From: Paraescarpia echinospica
Taxonomy: Eukaryota; Annelida; Polychaeta; Sabellida; Siboglinidae
Assembly: GCA_020002185.1 (NCBI GenBank)
Contig: CM034544.1
Coordinates: 38,170,868-38,234,867 of the forward strand
Direction of reading: 5' to 3'
Length of the DNA: 64,000 nucleotides
Shown: one piece after another, positions 34,343 to 46,494 of the stretch
Numbering within the stretch: position 1 is the stretch's first letter
How the letters are laid out: every line of letters starts with the position of its first letter
Notes under the pieces: generated by a model
Told to the model about the DNA's origin: nothing
What the model saw: only the letters and a program-made list of their open reading frames with translations
Databases searched by the model: none
Position numbers and translations under genes: made by a program

Positions 34343-37300
34343 GAGGCTATATCTGGCGGAGAAAGATCATAGAAATTGGTGGTGCAGAAAAGTTTATAAA
34401 CAAGTAGAATTACTGATTGATAAGTATTATTATTGCCTTAATATCATTCATAAAGTAGCAGTGAACATACTTTGAGTAACAGCTGTGCTTAAATTTAGTT
34501 AGATAAGGTATTTTAGTAAGTTAGCCTACGATAAGTTTGTAAACAAGATTTAACAAATCTCATTATGTGGTGGAATATATAGGTGATAAAGTAACACACA
34601 TAAAACTACTTACATAAGATAATACATGTGTAAGCCAGTACCTGCTAGACATTTTGATAGCTTTGTTGTTAAAATTAAGCATTCGCGATAACCGGGGGAA
34701 CTAAGTTTATGTATCTAATGTCCCACGAATTCATCAGAGCGCGATATAACCTAAATATATAAAGCAGTCTAGAGTAAAGTAACTGATTGTATTTAAATTA
34801 GGTCACTACCGGTAACATTAGCATTTCTGATAGTCAATTGTGACTATAACCAAAACAATAACATAAATAAACAAGGTAATCTTACGTAAAGTGTAATATT
34901 TGTGCCCAGTAAACAGTCTTCTTAAATACTACATAGACAGTGAATAATGTAAACACAGTTGACTAAACTATTTTAAATAGCTAATTATATTATTATTATT
35001 AAATAAGTTCTGATATGGCGCCTTGCAAGCGGCAGGTCAAGGCAAAGAGACACTTGGTGTGCGATGACTGCCACAGTTGGGTGGATTTTGCCCTATCCGG
35101 CTGTAGGAAGTCATGGGCAGAGACGGAAGGAAGAGGGATTCACCTTTCAGTGCGTGGGGTGTTGGAAGGTGGAATGTCTGGAGAAGGAGGTAGCTATGTT
35201 GGACAATATTGTGAAGGGATGGATATGAGAATCAACAAGGAAACAGGTGGAATGGAGAGAGTCCACAGGGGAGAGTTGGGAATACTGTGAGACTGAAGGA
35301 GCAGAATAGTGGCAACAAGACCGAGGAAGGGAGATTGAGAGGAGGGAAGGTGATCGGAGAGGACGAAATTGGAGGATCGACGGCAGGAAATGTGACAGGC
35401 GTGAAGGTGACAGGGGAGAAAGTGACCGTAGAGAAAGAGATAGGAGGAAAAAGAGACGGGAGAGGAGAGAAGGAAATGTAATGTGAGGAAAGGTGACGGG
35501 AAGAAAGGAAGTTAGAGTAAATGTGACAGAAGAGAAGTTGGGAGGAACGATGACAGGAAGAAAGGTGACAAGAGAAACAGCGTCAGGAAAGAATGGAACG
35601 GATGAGATTGTGACAGGAGAGCAGAAGACAGGGGAACAAGACTACAACCAGACTGATGCAAACCGGAGAAGGAGCTATTCTGAGGCAATGATTGATGGGG
35701 CATTGAGAAAAGAGAGGGTGTTTATGGGCGATTATATTATGAGAAAAACAGACAAGACAGTAAGCGAAGGGGAGGACGTCGTTGTTTGTTTGCCGGGGGC
35801 TAGGATAGAACACGTGACTGAAAGGGTAGAGAAGGTATTGGGGCATGGCAAGGAAGGGTCTATACTAGTACACGTAAGAACAAACAATGCAGACAGGGAG
35901 GGAACAACTGGGATAGTACAGAAGTACAGACAGTTAGTGTGGAAGTTAAAGAAGACAAGAGTCGAACAGATTATTATCTCAGGAATGTTGCCAGTAATGG
36001 GAGGAAGGGGCCAACATATAGAAACTGCAAGAGGATGGCGATCAACGCACTAGTTGAGCAGATGTGTAAAGAAGAGGGGGTGGGATTTATGGGGATACAT
36101 TGTTGGCAGGGAAGATATGTACATGAGACATGGCCTCCATCTAAGTGGAAAAGGGCAGCAGATTTCTCAGAGAACTTGCTGCAATCTGTTGACAGTGGGA
36201 CAGGCAACATCAATTTATTCGCAGGGGGGATTCACAGAGAAACCTGAAACAGGAGGCATAGATAAAGACAGCAGAAATGAATCAGCAAAGAACAGCCTGG
36301 AAAACTGTTCTGAATCAGGATATAAATGCGTTTGTTTAAATGCAAGGAGCATAGTAAACAAAAGAAGTGAACTAAACATTATGATAGAAGATACTGACCT
36401 TCACATAATAGGTATAACCGAATCATGGGCCACCACTGATATATCAGATGCTGAATTGGGACTAACAGGCTAAGTAATGTTCAGGAAAGATAGAATAGGA
36501 AGAAGGGTAGGGGGAGTTATTTTATATGGTAAAGAATCTATCCAGGCTTATGAAATAAATTTAGAAAGAGAAGCAGATTGCTAAGAAGCTGTTTGGTGTA
36601 ACATAGTTACAGGAAACTCAACGTTAACGGTGGAGTTAGTTTACCGAAGTCCAAACATAAGCGTAGAAGAGAATGAAAAAGTACAAAAATGCTATAACGG
36701 AAATTAGCAAACGGGACTGTATTATTATGGGAGATTTAAACCATGATCATATACAATGGACATCTCTACAGAGTACGGGGAGTGAGGACCAACATTTTTT
36801 AGATTTAGTACAAGACAGTTTCCTTTCTCAACATATGCTAGAGCCAACCAGGGGTGAGAATATGTTACGCATAGTTTTGTCCTCACAGAATGAATTAGTT
36901 GACAATGTCAAATTATGTGAGCCACTGGGAAGTAGTGATCACAATCAGATACATTTCACCATCAAAGTAAAATCAGATATAAATAATAAAATGAAGTTCA
37001 GGAGAAATGTCCACAAAGGAAGATATAAGGAAATGAGGAAATATTTAGCAAAAAATAGACTGGAACAACACACTGAAGAATAAGACAGCAACAGAATGCT
37101 GGAATATCTTAAAGAATGAAATAGAGTGCATCGTCAATATAGTTGTTCCATAAAAAAACAAGGGAAACGGTCAAGATATAAATACTTATCGAAAGAAGCC
37201 ATTAGAAAAATTAAGTACAAACAAAGGATGTCGAAGTCATATAGACCTACTGGAAATGAAGAAGACTTCTGTAAAAGAAAAAGGCTTAAGGTTAATAATT

Positions 37301-37372
37301 TGTGCTGGTATGAAGATTTCAGCGCAGTGCAGAATGACAAATTCAAAGGAAAATCAATCAAAGGCCGGACGT
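34343..37372 (+). mobile_element. CR1-type LINE, copy B, internally deleted and 3' truncated
   Basis: The copy starts GAGGCTATATCTGGCGGAG. Its 5' UTR of about 670 bp is followed by a frameshifted ORF1 (35015-36230; CDDCHSWVDF, MGDYIMRKTDK, RHGLHLSGKG) and the ORF2 endonuclease (36320-37110; CVCLNARSIVNKR, MGDLNHDHIQW, SSDHNQIHFTIKV). At about 37270 the sequence jumps from the segment equivalent to copy C 56512 to that equivalent to 57703, losing about 1.2 kb including the whole RT palm. It stops near 37372. Relative to copy C the seven bases AACTAGA at the ORF1/ORF2 junction are missing (near 36219). Confidence 0.88.
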
Positions 37373-37380
37373 AATCAATC

Positions 37381-37659
37381 AGCCCCACGTGGGAAAGTTC
37401 TGTGTGGTTCTATACGACAACAAACCATATCACGGAATTATTGTGAGCGTTGATGACGAGGACATCGAAATAAACTGTATGGCAAGGTTTGGCAAGAACA
37501 AGTTTTGTCTGGCCTAGTTTGAGAGATGACATAAGTATCTATTCCGGGGAGGATGATCTTTGTTTGATTGACGAGCCCATGAGGGTTAATCGCTGGTCAT
37601 ACAAGATCAATGACGAGACTCGGGCTGCAAATGACAGTCACGTGGAGTCGCTTTGAGTG
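37381..37659 (+). pseudogene. Terminal exon/remnant of a conserved unnamed module
   Basis: The plus-strand reading gives VGKFCVVLYDNKPYHGIIVS, then INCMARFGKNKFC. After one extra base at about 37506 it gives WPSLRDDISIY, then DEPMRVNRWSYKIND and a TGA at 37657-37659. The pattern (VVYD-x3-YPG-x-I, CM-x3-G-x-N-x-F-x-WP, a final P-x-x-V-x-x-x-Y) resembles a C-terminal module I recall in many uncharacterised proteins of fish, cnidarians and molluscs, often near transposons. A tract ending in CAG at 37378-37380 could be a splice acceptor. The one-base insertion makes it a pseudogene unless it is a sequence error. Function unknown. Confidence 0.55.
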
Positions 37660-37664
37660 GGAGA

Positions 37665-39700
37665 AATAACAATGAGCGAATCTTAGAAAAGCGTTCGACA
37701 TGACAATCAGCATTACCTTTGTTTTCTAGGGATTACAGTAATGTGTCGACATAATTATTATCAAAATATGTGTGATACTTTGGATTATTACATGTTCTGA
37801 TCTGTTAGCCGTTTCAATCAACTGTGTGATTTGGAGTTGAGTATTCATTACAATAAATTGTCGTGATTGATCGCACTGTCACTGATGGTAATATTTGTCA
37901 CTGGTGTTACTCCGTCAGTCACTGGTCTTATGCCCCTCATTTTAATTTCTAGAACCAAATAGCGTTCCTGCACATAGCTTTTTAGCATTGTTTATTCTTA
38001 CGCTGACATGTATGCATCCATCAGAGTAATCAATTTATGGTGTGTGTCCACTAACAAAGGATATGCGTTAAGATACTGGTCAGCATGTGCTCTTTTGCTT
38101 CCGATGGCACGTGAAAAACCAAGATTTGACGGTGAAAAACATTTCAGTTTATTTTTTTTAAATAAAACATTGATACGACATATTACCTGTATTAGAGACA
38201 ATAGAATATATATATCTACAATTTGCCAGGATCCATGCAAACATGTATATTTTGTTCGAAACACCATTGACAAAATAAAGATGATGTCATCATTATCAGA
38301 ACCCTAAAATGATATAAATATGCCATATCCAGCTCTACTCACACTCAAATCCGCAGCTAATTATGTTGGGTAAATTATTTATTATTTTATTTATGGTATC
38401 TTTTTCAACACTTTTAAATAGTAGAAAACTGCTCACCGTTTTATTTAAATAATATAAATGATCATGGATGCTTTCTACTTAATCTGTCAAAATATAATTT
38501 GATTCTTTAAAATATTTTGGAAATTATTTGTTAGTTTTATTTTTAGAAAAAATTTCGTTGAAAGTTTTCCAAGTGTTTTATGTCAAATTTGAATTGATTA
38601 AAGCATGTTTAAAAATATTATTGCTTTCCTATGTGAAAGCTCCTTTTCAATATAACAGTATATGTTTTTAGATTAGACTTTAATACTTCATGTTAAGAGA
38701 TTCATGGTTTGTTAATTTCAACTGTTGCAAATTTTATATCTGTATTTTATTGAAGATAGTAGACCTTAAGTTATCCATGTAGACTAGTTGATATTTATTA
38801 ATAATCGAGCTTACGTATGCGGGTAGTTTAACATTTTCCTTTTAAATGGCTTGAACTTCGAGCGCCAAATTTTCAGGGATTAATCTACGACCCCTAGAAT
38901 AGGACGAAATACGTATATAAATATACTTTTCCCTATAAAAAACATATATGAGGGCGGATCCAAAGAGAAGTCTAGGGGGCACAAAAACTACACTGGTGGC
39001 TGAACCAAATGGTATAGAAAATGTTTTTGCCGCCGTATCTTCAGCTCTTATTCAGTTCTTCAGCTTCTGCTCAGTATGCTTATATCTATCATTATACCAA
39101 TAGCATAGCAATACGAATATTATTTGACAATTCTACACATTATCACGACTAGGGCCTATCGATGGACTTAAACCTCACTCTTGTCCGACTTTCGTCATTT
39201 TGAATATACAACAATATACAATTTTTTTTAAATATTACTATTACGAATGTCAATTAACTACCAAAGTCTCCCATTAGGGGACGGACATTTTTTGTTAGTG
39301 AAAGTAATAAAACCAATCTATGAAAACACAAAATAGCGTGTAATTATCACAATTAATTCCACGAAAAGTGTTTCAATAAAACATCAATAATTAGGAATGT
39401 CACTGACACAATTTGATATGTAGATGCAAGGGAATTCCATCACTACAGTTACCAACGACCAGTGGTTCGACTTGTATCAGTCGCATTGAAGGATCAAACG
39501 TTCTGCTGCCAAAAGCAGATAATAGGTAAATGATTCTAACGGTTTTATGATATTGATATGGAAAATATCACATTACAAACAACTCCCTCTTTAGTTGGCT
39601 TAGTCGCCAATCCATATGAGTGATTATCAAATATAATGCTGGTGATATGCTCAACAATTTGCTATAAACGACTGCGTATATTTCTTAAAATAATTGACTT
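37665..39700. other. No gene recognised
   Basis: AT-rich. Open frames are short and unrecognised. A GGGCGGATCCAAAG/CTAGGGGGCACA segment at 38953-38982 matches the one near 17.8 kb. Confidence 0.4.
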
Positions 39701-39706
39701 TGACCG

Positions 39707-39790
39707 TAACGTATGTGTGCGTGTGTGTGCGCATGCGCGCGTGTGTGTATTTGTTCGTGTGTGTGTTCGTGTGTGTTCGTGTGTATATAT
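39707..39790. repeat. (GT)n microsatellite
   Basis: TGTGTGCG/TGTGTTCG repeats. Confidence 0.9.
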
Positions 39791-40179
39791 ATTTTATTGC
39801 CAATTGGTATGAATATCAAGCATACCCAAGAAGTGCATGTAAATAGTCAATTATGCACAAAAAGCTATTGCTGTACACACATAAACAATCAGTTAAAATA
39901 TATACAGTGCATCAAATTGCTAATCTATGACACCAAAGGTGAGGGGCTACAGACACTGCTCATAATGAGGAGTGTCACCACCACGCAAGACCACAGCCCA
40001 CCATTAGATTAACAGCTACAGTTAACAACCTAAAGCAGTACTCAAATCTTAACTCATCTGTGCAAATCCCGGCACCCAAAATATCACTAAATAAAAATTG
40101 TATTGTATACAGGCGAAAGTATTGGTCACCGTATTGCAAATGCAAAAAAAATTACAAATACAAATATGCACCAGCCAGC

Positions 40180-40765
40180 CTCTCAGACCCGGCTAAGCCA
40201 GGCAGACTGATGCACCTAACAATTAGAATAGAATATAAACCCAATCTTAGTAAACAGTGCATACATATAAACGTACAATATTTCGCCAATGACTTACACC
40301 CGGGTAAGCTAAACAGACTGGAACGCCTGGCAAACAGCATAGCAAAAAAGGAAAAACCGAAGATTAAACAGAGTATACAAATACATGCACAGGATGATGC
40401 GAAATTAGCAACTACCAGACTCTCATCCCCGGCTACGCTAGACAGACTGGCGCAACTAACCATTAGTATTAACTACATATCACCAAAGAACACCATTATC
40501 TGTATCGACTGTATGTACAGTATGTGCATGAGTAGTACACATAAAACTTAAGTGTATAACCAGTACAGGACAGGCAGCAGCACCAGGCGAATAAGACTAC
40601 ATGCACGGAATGATGCTAAGTCAGCACCAGACCGCCTCTCAGCCTCGGCTTAGCTAGACAGACTGGTGCATCTAACCATTAGTAATGACTAAATATCACC
40701 AAAAGGATAACATTATCTGGTCAGGCAGCAGCAGCATCAGGCGAATGAGACTAACGGCTGGCGTA
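40180..40765. repeat. Diverged tandem repeats (~110-215 bp spacing)
   Basis: CCCGGCTA/CTCGGCTT followed by AGACAGACTGG recurs near 40190, 40300, 40430 and 40645. After two of them comes CTAACCATTAGTA and ATCACCAAA. The spacing is irregular, which suggests deletions inside an old array. Confidence 0.65.
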
Positions 40766-40794
40766 ACATAATTTATAATTTCATTATGGGAATT

Positions 40795-41652
40795 CGGATA
40801 TATCACCTGAAAGCGGCCGATTTTCAGCAGCCCATAGTTTGGATCTGCACATCTGTGTATCCCCATTTTGCTGCAGTAGTTGGGGCTGGATTCATAACCA
40901 GCGTGTGAAAGACACGCTGACAGTTGAGACGCGAAATATGCTCTTGAATTGGGTATTCTGCCAGGAAAGACAAAAAGTGGTCCCGCTGATGAGCTACGTG
41001 TGTGTAGATAGTGTCAAATATGTACCACAGGACAGTTCTTAGACTGTGAATTGATTTCGAGAACAATGGGCCTGCCAACTTGCTGGTGTATTTTTTTTGC
41101 ATGCCTGATTGTTAATTGCAGAAACGAATTAGACTGTTTACGGCCAGGCACTATCACAACATCACCCCGTTGACTCCGTGTGACCGACACCCCAGGCCGC
41201 ACAGTCATTTCGCCGATTCTTAAAAAATCCATGAAAAGCTAAAATGAATATAGCAGCTATACATAACTGTGTACATTTGTCAGGAAATCAATTGTACGAG
41301 ATTTCTTATAAACACCTACTGGACATTTTTGCTAACCCAACAATTTTACGACTATAAAAATAGCAGACACAGAGGATAAAATAGTCGAGGAAGCAAAGTT
41401 GGCTGCGAACAATTGTATAATAAATCGTGCGAAAAGAGGACGTGACACAGGGAAATACCTAGCGCCAGGACAGACAGACGATAAATATTTACTTAACATG
41501 TTGACACTGCGCCGATAGGATGCACGAGTTTGTGGTGCTCGTGAAGCTCTGATTAGTTCATGTTCTAAACCAGCAGCACTTCTGGCTTCAGCGAATCTGG
41601 AATTCTGGCCGGAGCGGAATCTGATTGGTGGTTGCCAGAAACACGCATGCAT
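40795..41652 (-). pseudogene. Tyrosine recombinase, inactivated
   Basis: The N-terminal SAM-like domain reads LIRASRAPQTRASYRRSVNM and FPVSRPLFARFIIQLFA (41460-41585). The catalytic domain begins MDFLRIGEMTV, giving the first catalytic Arg, near 41220. It continues through a CPV box near 41050 and GPLF near 41000 to TTAAKWGYTDVQIQTMG and KSAAF, then YIR with the nucleophile Tyr near 40800. The stretch that should hold His-x-x-Arg is missing: the reading jumps from LSHAGYES to the TTAA helix. The conserved GRW has become GC-stop. The recombinase would cut and rejoin DNA during circular-intermediate integration, but this copy cannot. Confidence 0.75.
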
Positions 41653-41755
41653 TGGGGTGCCTCATAATGGATAGAGAAACCCTCGGAAACAAACCTCCAA
41701 AACAATCGCAGTCTCAACTTTTTCATAATGTGCAATAAACTGGGATAAAATACCA

Positions 41756-43545
41756 CTATCTATTGGCGTTGGCAGAGCGCATTGTACCTGGTCGTCCAAC
41801 ACCCTGAGGGCGGGCAGAGCACAAGGTACAGTGACTGGTAGGGTGATTACCGAAACACTTAGCACATGCGTGTTTGAACTGACACGGGACTGGGGCATGA
41901 GCCAAACTTCGCGAACTGGTAACATTGGCCTTTCTGGTAACCCCTGTCACCAAGAGGGAAATTGGCCCGGCTGCGGACGTATGGACTGCGGTTGGTAGAG
42001 CCCTGAAAGGAATAGCCCCATGGTTTGTTGGCGACCCGCTCAAGGCAGCGAAACCGCATGTCCCAGTTAACCTGAACAAAGCTCAATTGATTCACCCGTC
42101 TCCCTCCGAAAAGGATTGTAATAGCGATACCTTGCCACGCCCCCAAACCTACGTGCCATTTCAGTGATGTCTGCTATATGTTTAAATAAGCCTGGAGCTT
42201 GTTGTGGGGAATGTTCAGTGAGTACCGCCCCACAGACAGTAAATGCTGTCTCCCACTGACCAATGGTGTTGATGCCTTTGGTGTGACAGGGTTTTACTAG
42301 GGATAATGCATCCTGCTGGCAAATGGTCTAACGTTAGGCGCTGGTGCTGTTGCTTGTACATTTCGTTCTCATCATCATCGTCACCATTAGCCAAAAGCTG
42401 GAGATCAACATATTCCCCACGTCTAATCTTGCATTTGAGAATGTCCGATAAATTAGTTCTCAGCGGCCTGTTATTCCAGTCAATCTATGGTTCCACCTCA
42501 AACAAATTGTAATAGTAAGTTTTGTGGCATTTTTAGATTATATTGTATGTTTATGTTACCAGAAAAAGTCCACCAAAATCCGCTTGGTGGAACATTGTCA
42601 ATTTCGCATATTACCAAGTGGTCGTAGGTCTCACTGAAATTTAGGGGGATACACGTAATTCATGTTGTATAACTTATTTTATGTGAGAACACTATAAAGA
42701 CTGGAAAGACAATGCATTTAGATGTGGAACGGTCCCTAATATGTGTCATTGTCAACATTAGATCGCAATGCTACTCCCCCATAACGGCTAAAAACGGTTG
42801 TTCACATTAATGTTTAATCAATCTATACATATTATATATCACTGGGTAGATTAATTAATTATCTTGCCAATGAAATGCAAAATGTATATAAAATAAGCAA
42901 AGAAAATATATATCGCAGCCTAAATAACCCCTACCCCTACATTTCGCTTAGCCAAAACTGGCAGCAACTTTTTACCTCTTGTCATTGTAGTCAAACATGA
43001 CAAAGTTCCGCCACATGGATTTCGATGGACTTTTTTCTGGTAATGTAGACATATAGTACCGTCTAAAAACACTATCACAGTTGCTATTTGTTTGAGGTTG
43101 ACCCTCTTTTGGGCATAGATTGACTGGACTACGTTAACCGCGTTTTGACTTGGTAATGGAGTATACGACTCACCACCTAGAAGGCCGCTGAGGACTGCAT
43201 CAACGTCGTCAGCGTTACTGTTAACTGATGATGCATCCGCGACATGATGGCTCGGGGATGTTGACGACATCGGTGTCGCCCCTGGCAGATGACTTGCTCG
43301 TCCAGTTGAACGAACTACTGGCTCGGTAACGTGTGCTGGTAACAAACGCTCAGACTGTTCAAGCTGTCGCATGACAGCAGTGGCAATCGCGTCGGCCATG
43401 CCACTCGGCGTGGACGGTGCTTCCCCTGTGGCGAGATCAGGCCCGGAGACATCAGGTGCGGAGACATCAGTTTTTCAGCAGCAGCCATCACACGTCTGCA
43501 AAGCTTCCCTATCTGGGTCCTGGTTGTGGCATCTGTAACATGCAC
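41756..43545 (-). pseudogene. Gag-like protein with two zinc-finger motifs
   Basis: The N-terminal part (43080-43500) reads AIATAVMRQLEQSERLL and VLSGLLGGESYTPLPS. The middle part reads IGQWETAFTVCGAVL, a Pro-Gly-Leu-x-Lys-x-Ile-x-x-Ile block and, in another frame, LSFVQVNWDMRFRCLERV. The zinc fingers follow as GQCYQFAKFGSCPS, then, after a frame change, FKHACAKCFGNHPTSHC. This is the C-x-x-F-N-x-G-x-C / H-x-C-x-x-C-x-x-x-H-P-x-x-x-C arrangement I associate with DIRS-type and related invertebrate gag proteins, which bind element RNA. An inverted-repeat insert at 42524-43072 lies inside this interval. No intact frame remains. Confidence 0.6.
42524..43072. repeat. ~550-bp inverted-repeat insert (75-bp arms)
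   Basis: The left arm 42524-42600 and the right arm 42998-43072 are imperfect inverted copies. They share TTACCAGAAAAA, GTCCA, AAATCC, TGG-GGAAC and TTGTCA in order. The arms are too diverged to be young. A non-autonomous DNA element or a simple inverted duplication would both fit. Confidence 0.7.
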
Positions 43546-43639
43546 ACAACCGCAGGAAAGTATTCAACAAAAACAGTTTATGTTATAATGTGTAAAAACT
43601 GCACCAATACACAAGTTACATATGAATAATTGATCGAAC

Positions 43640-44240
43640 AAACACATACTGACAATTGAAACAAGTCCCAGTACCTCTCAACCACGAGGTTATCACTCAA
43701 ATATATATTCAACTGGAAATCATCATAAGGATAATATTATCCGAATAAAAACCGACATGCAATATTTAATGGAAATCACCAGTGATTAAGCAGGTCCAGG
43801 TAACTCGACATCTAGAGGTTAGCAAACGACACATTAAATTCGAATCAGAACCTGTTCATTAAAGAATATTTCAAACAAGTCCGGGTACCTCTCCATCACA
43901 AGGTTATCACTCGAATATATAATTTCGAACCAGAACATGTTTTTACTAACAATGGATAACACATCCAAACACAACCGACAGGCGGTAAATAATGGGAATC
44001 ATGAATGAATCCACCAATATATAAACAAGACCCGGTACGTCTCCATCCCGAGGTTATCACTCGAATATATAACGTCGAGACAGAACTTGTTTCACAATGA
44101 TTGGATAACACATCCAAGCACAACCGACAGGCGGTAAAATTTGGGAATTATGTAATTAATTAACCAATGAATAAGTAAGTCCTAGTAACTCCCAACCACA
44201 AGGTTATCACTCAAATATATAATTCCGAATCAGGAGCTGC
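43640..44240. repeat. ~150-bp tandem array, 4-5 diverged copies
   Basis: AGGTTATCACTC recurs at 43687, 43901, 44051 and 44201; the last three are exactly 150 bp apart. A degenerate unit lies near 43816. Units include ACACATCCAA/GCACAACCGACAGGCGGT and start AAGTCC-GGTA. It lies just upstream of the gag of the recombinase element. Confidence 0.9.
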
Positions 44241-44249
44241 TTATAAAAT

Positions 44250-44640
44250 GAGTGAGTAAAATTACCAAACAAATGGGCATAACTGGAATACGAAACACCC
44301 TTCAACGTTTCGAAGATATCAAATTAGAAACAAATGTAGTGTAAGACATTTGAAAGTAAGACATACCCTAGCATAGTTACAAGAATACGTTTGCTCTGTG
44401 GAGCATTTTGGAAAAACCACGAAACATGAAAAATCTGTCAGACGTATCTTAGAGGATGATGGACTTCAAATGAAGGCAATAAAATACGTGTGCACTCGTA
44501 TATCGTTGTATTTTCTTGTTAGTATACCCTTTGTCATCTTTCCGTTATCACACCTTCAACATTTATTAGTCTAGCATAAGTACATATTCGATGTGAATTC
44601 TCGTCAATTAACGTCCCTTACTCATTCATAAAGGTCATGA
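44250..44640. other. No gene recognised
   Basis: Short AT-rich spacer, no supported feature. Confidence 0.35.
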
Positions 44641-44660
44641 CACATACATGTCCAAACATG

Positions 44661-44674
44661 CGCGCGCGCACACA

Positions 44675-44743
<69 letters not shown>

Positions 44744-44850
44744 TAATGCATAGACCAACCCAGGCCACACCTTCCCTTCATTAGTTTATTCATGACTACG
44801 TCATCAGTTATCTTCACACACACGCACACGCGCGCGCGAGCACGCATATG
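44661..44850. repeat. (CA)n microsatellites with GCGCGC ends
   Basis: A pure CA run at about 44665-44742 and a second CACACG/CGCGCG run at 44815-44850, separated by unique sequence. Confidence 0.95.
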
Positions 44851-44934
44851 TCACATTCACTCATGCGCATGACTACCCACACCCATACACCTTATGCATT
44901 CCTTCCTTCGTCCCACTCTCGCGTATGAAAACAT

Positions 44935-46490
44935 GTTCACACGCGGTTCATGTATGGCTTCCGATCCTCAATGTCCACCTCACATGCATTGATTGACCTG
45001 GTCGAAGAAATTAGTATATCATTAGATAAAAAAATACACACTTGGCGTTTTTGTTGACTTAGAGAAAGCATTTGACACCGTAAATCATTCAATACTAATA
45101 AAAAACTAAATTTCTATGGTGTTCGTGGTGTAGCTGAGAAATGGGTAGAAAGTTATCTACGCAACAGAAGTCAATTTGTCAAAATAGATGAATGTTCATC
45201 TAATCTCCTAAATGTGTCATGCGGAGTACCATAGGGGTCTGTGCTAGGCCCAAGACTGTTAATTTTATATATTAATGACATATGTAATGTATCAGAACTT
45301 CTTAAATTTGTGCTGTTTGCAGATGATACCAACATATTATATTCTGACACGGATGTACATATACTAAAACATGTTGTTAATTGTGAACTAGATCAAATAT
45401 ATACATGGTTCACCATTAACAAATTGTTTCTGAATATATAAAAACCAACTACATTATCTTTGGTAACCGTAAGATAAATTTTGACTTAGATATAAAACTT
45501 TGCAATCACAGAATTAGTAGAGTTAACATGACAACATTCCTTGGAGTAAACATTGATGAAAAACTTACATGAAAATATCATATAAACAGTGTGAAGACTA
45601 AGCTATCTAGAATAGTAGGAGTAATGTATAGAGCAAGTCATATCCTAGGAAACAAAAGTTTACTTACTTTATATTATTCACTCTTCTTACCAATAATGAG
45701 TTACTGTTGTGAAGTTTAGGGAATTACATATATCACCAATGTACATTGCATTACAATCTTACAAAAGAGGGTGATTAGACTGATATATGGAGTTGATAGG
45801 CTTCATCATACCAATACGTTATTTAATAGATGTAGAGTACTAAGATTTCAAGACTTAATAGATTTTAAGATCTTGTCAATTATGTATAAAGTGTATAACA
45901 ATTTACTAGTACCTGTCAATGTGCAGTGTTTGTTTACTAAACAAACTTCTTCACACTCTTCCCGAGTTCAATATCAATATGTCCGACAATGTGTTCGAAC
46001 TAACGTTAAACTAAAGTGTTTAGCAATCTGTGGTGTAAAACGCTGGAATTCATTACCTTCCAGTACTACAATGGTGTCAACATTTCATGCATTTGTTTGT
46101 AAATTAAAAAGGAACATGATCGAGAAATATAACTAAAAACAGGTCACTGGTCAAAAACTGTATATTTAATTCTAATTTGCACTATACTGTTATCAATAAG
46201 TGAGCATATCGCAACTAAAAATATAAATTATTAATTGTGAAATAAGAACTACTATCAATGTGTTATTTTTTGTATTTATATTGTAATAGCCAATAATAAC
46301 TAACATTGTACTATTATGTAATATCTGCCATATTCCACGTGTTGTATGTAAATAATTCTTAGGGGTATACAAATATAAGAGTTTCTTCAGTATACCCCTT
46401 TTTCTGACATAGTCATTCTGATATACCATATACACTGTATGTATCTTTTGTTGGAAAAATAAACATTTACTTACTTACTTACTTACTTAA
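44935..46490 (+). mobile_element. L2-like LINE, 5' truncated, RT to 3' tail
   Basis: The copy starts inside RT with TSHALIDLVEEISISLDK (about 44985). Then come VFVDLEKAFDTVNHSIL (catalytic Asp), a GVP-stop-GSVLGP box with one nonsense change (45233), YINDICNVSELL, VLFADDTNILY (intact FADD box, about 45315-45345), NYIIFGNRKI, MTTFLGVNIDEKLT, ILQKRVIRLIYGVD and KRWNSLPSST. ORF2 ends at the stop after NMIEKYN (46136). The 3' UTR runs to AATAAACATTTACTTACTT with a (TTAC)n tail at 46467-46488. There are at least three stops and one frameshift, so it is inactive. No target duplication was identified. Confidence 0.88.
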
Positions 46491-46494
46491 TACA

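Larger units (their letters stand above)
40795..43545 (-). mobile_element. DIRS/Ngaro-like gag + tyrosine recombinase element, RT mostly absent
   Basis: On the minus strand the order is gag N-terminus (43545-43080), gag middle and zinc fingers (42270-41860), a short segment resembling the start of a DIRS-type RT (about 41790-41665), then a tyrosine recombinase (41652-40795). The RT core, RNase H and any methyltransferase are absent. The upstream (right) flank holds a 150-bp tandem array at 43640-44240. All parts carry stops or frame changes. Confidence 0.7.

Noticed and set aside
44935..46490. Active LINE, given its intact FADD box
   Set aside because: It is 5' truncated and has several stops and a frameshift.
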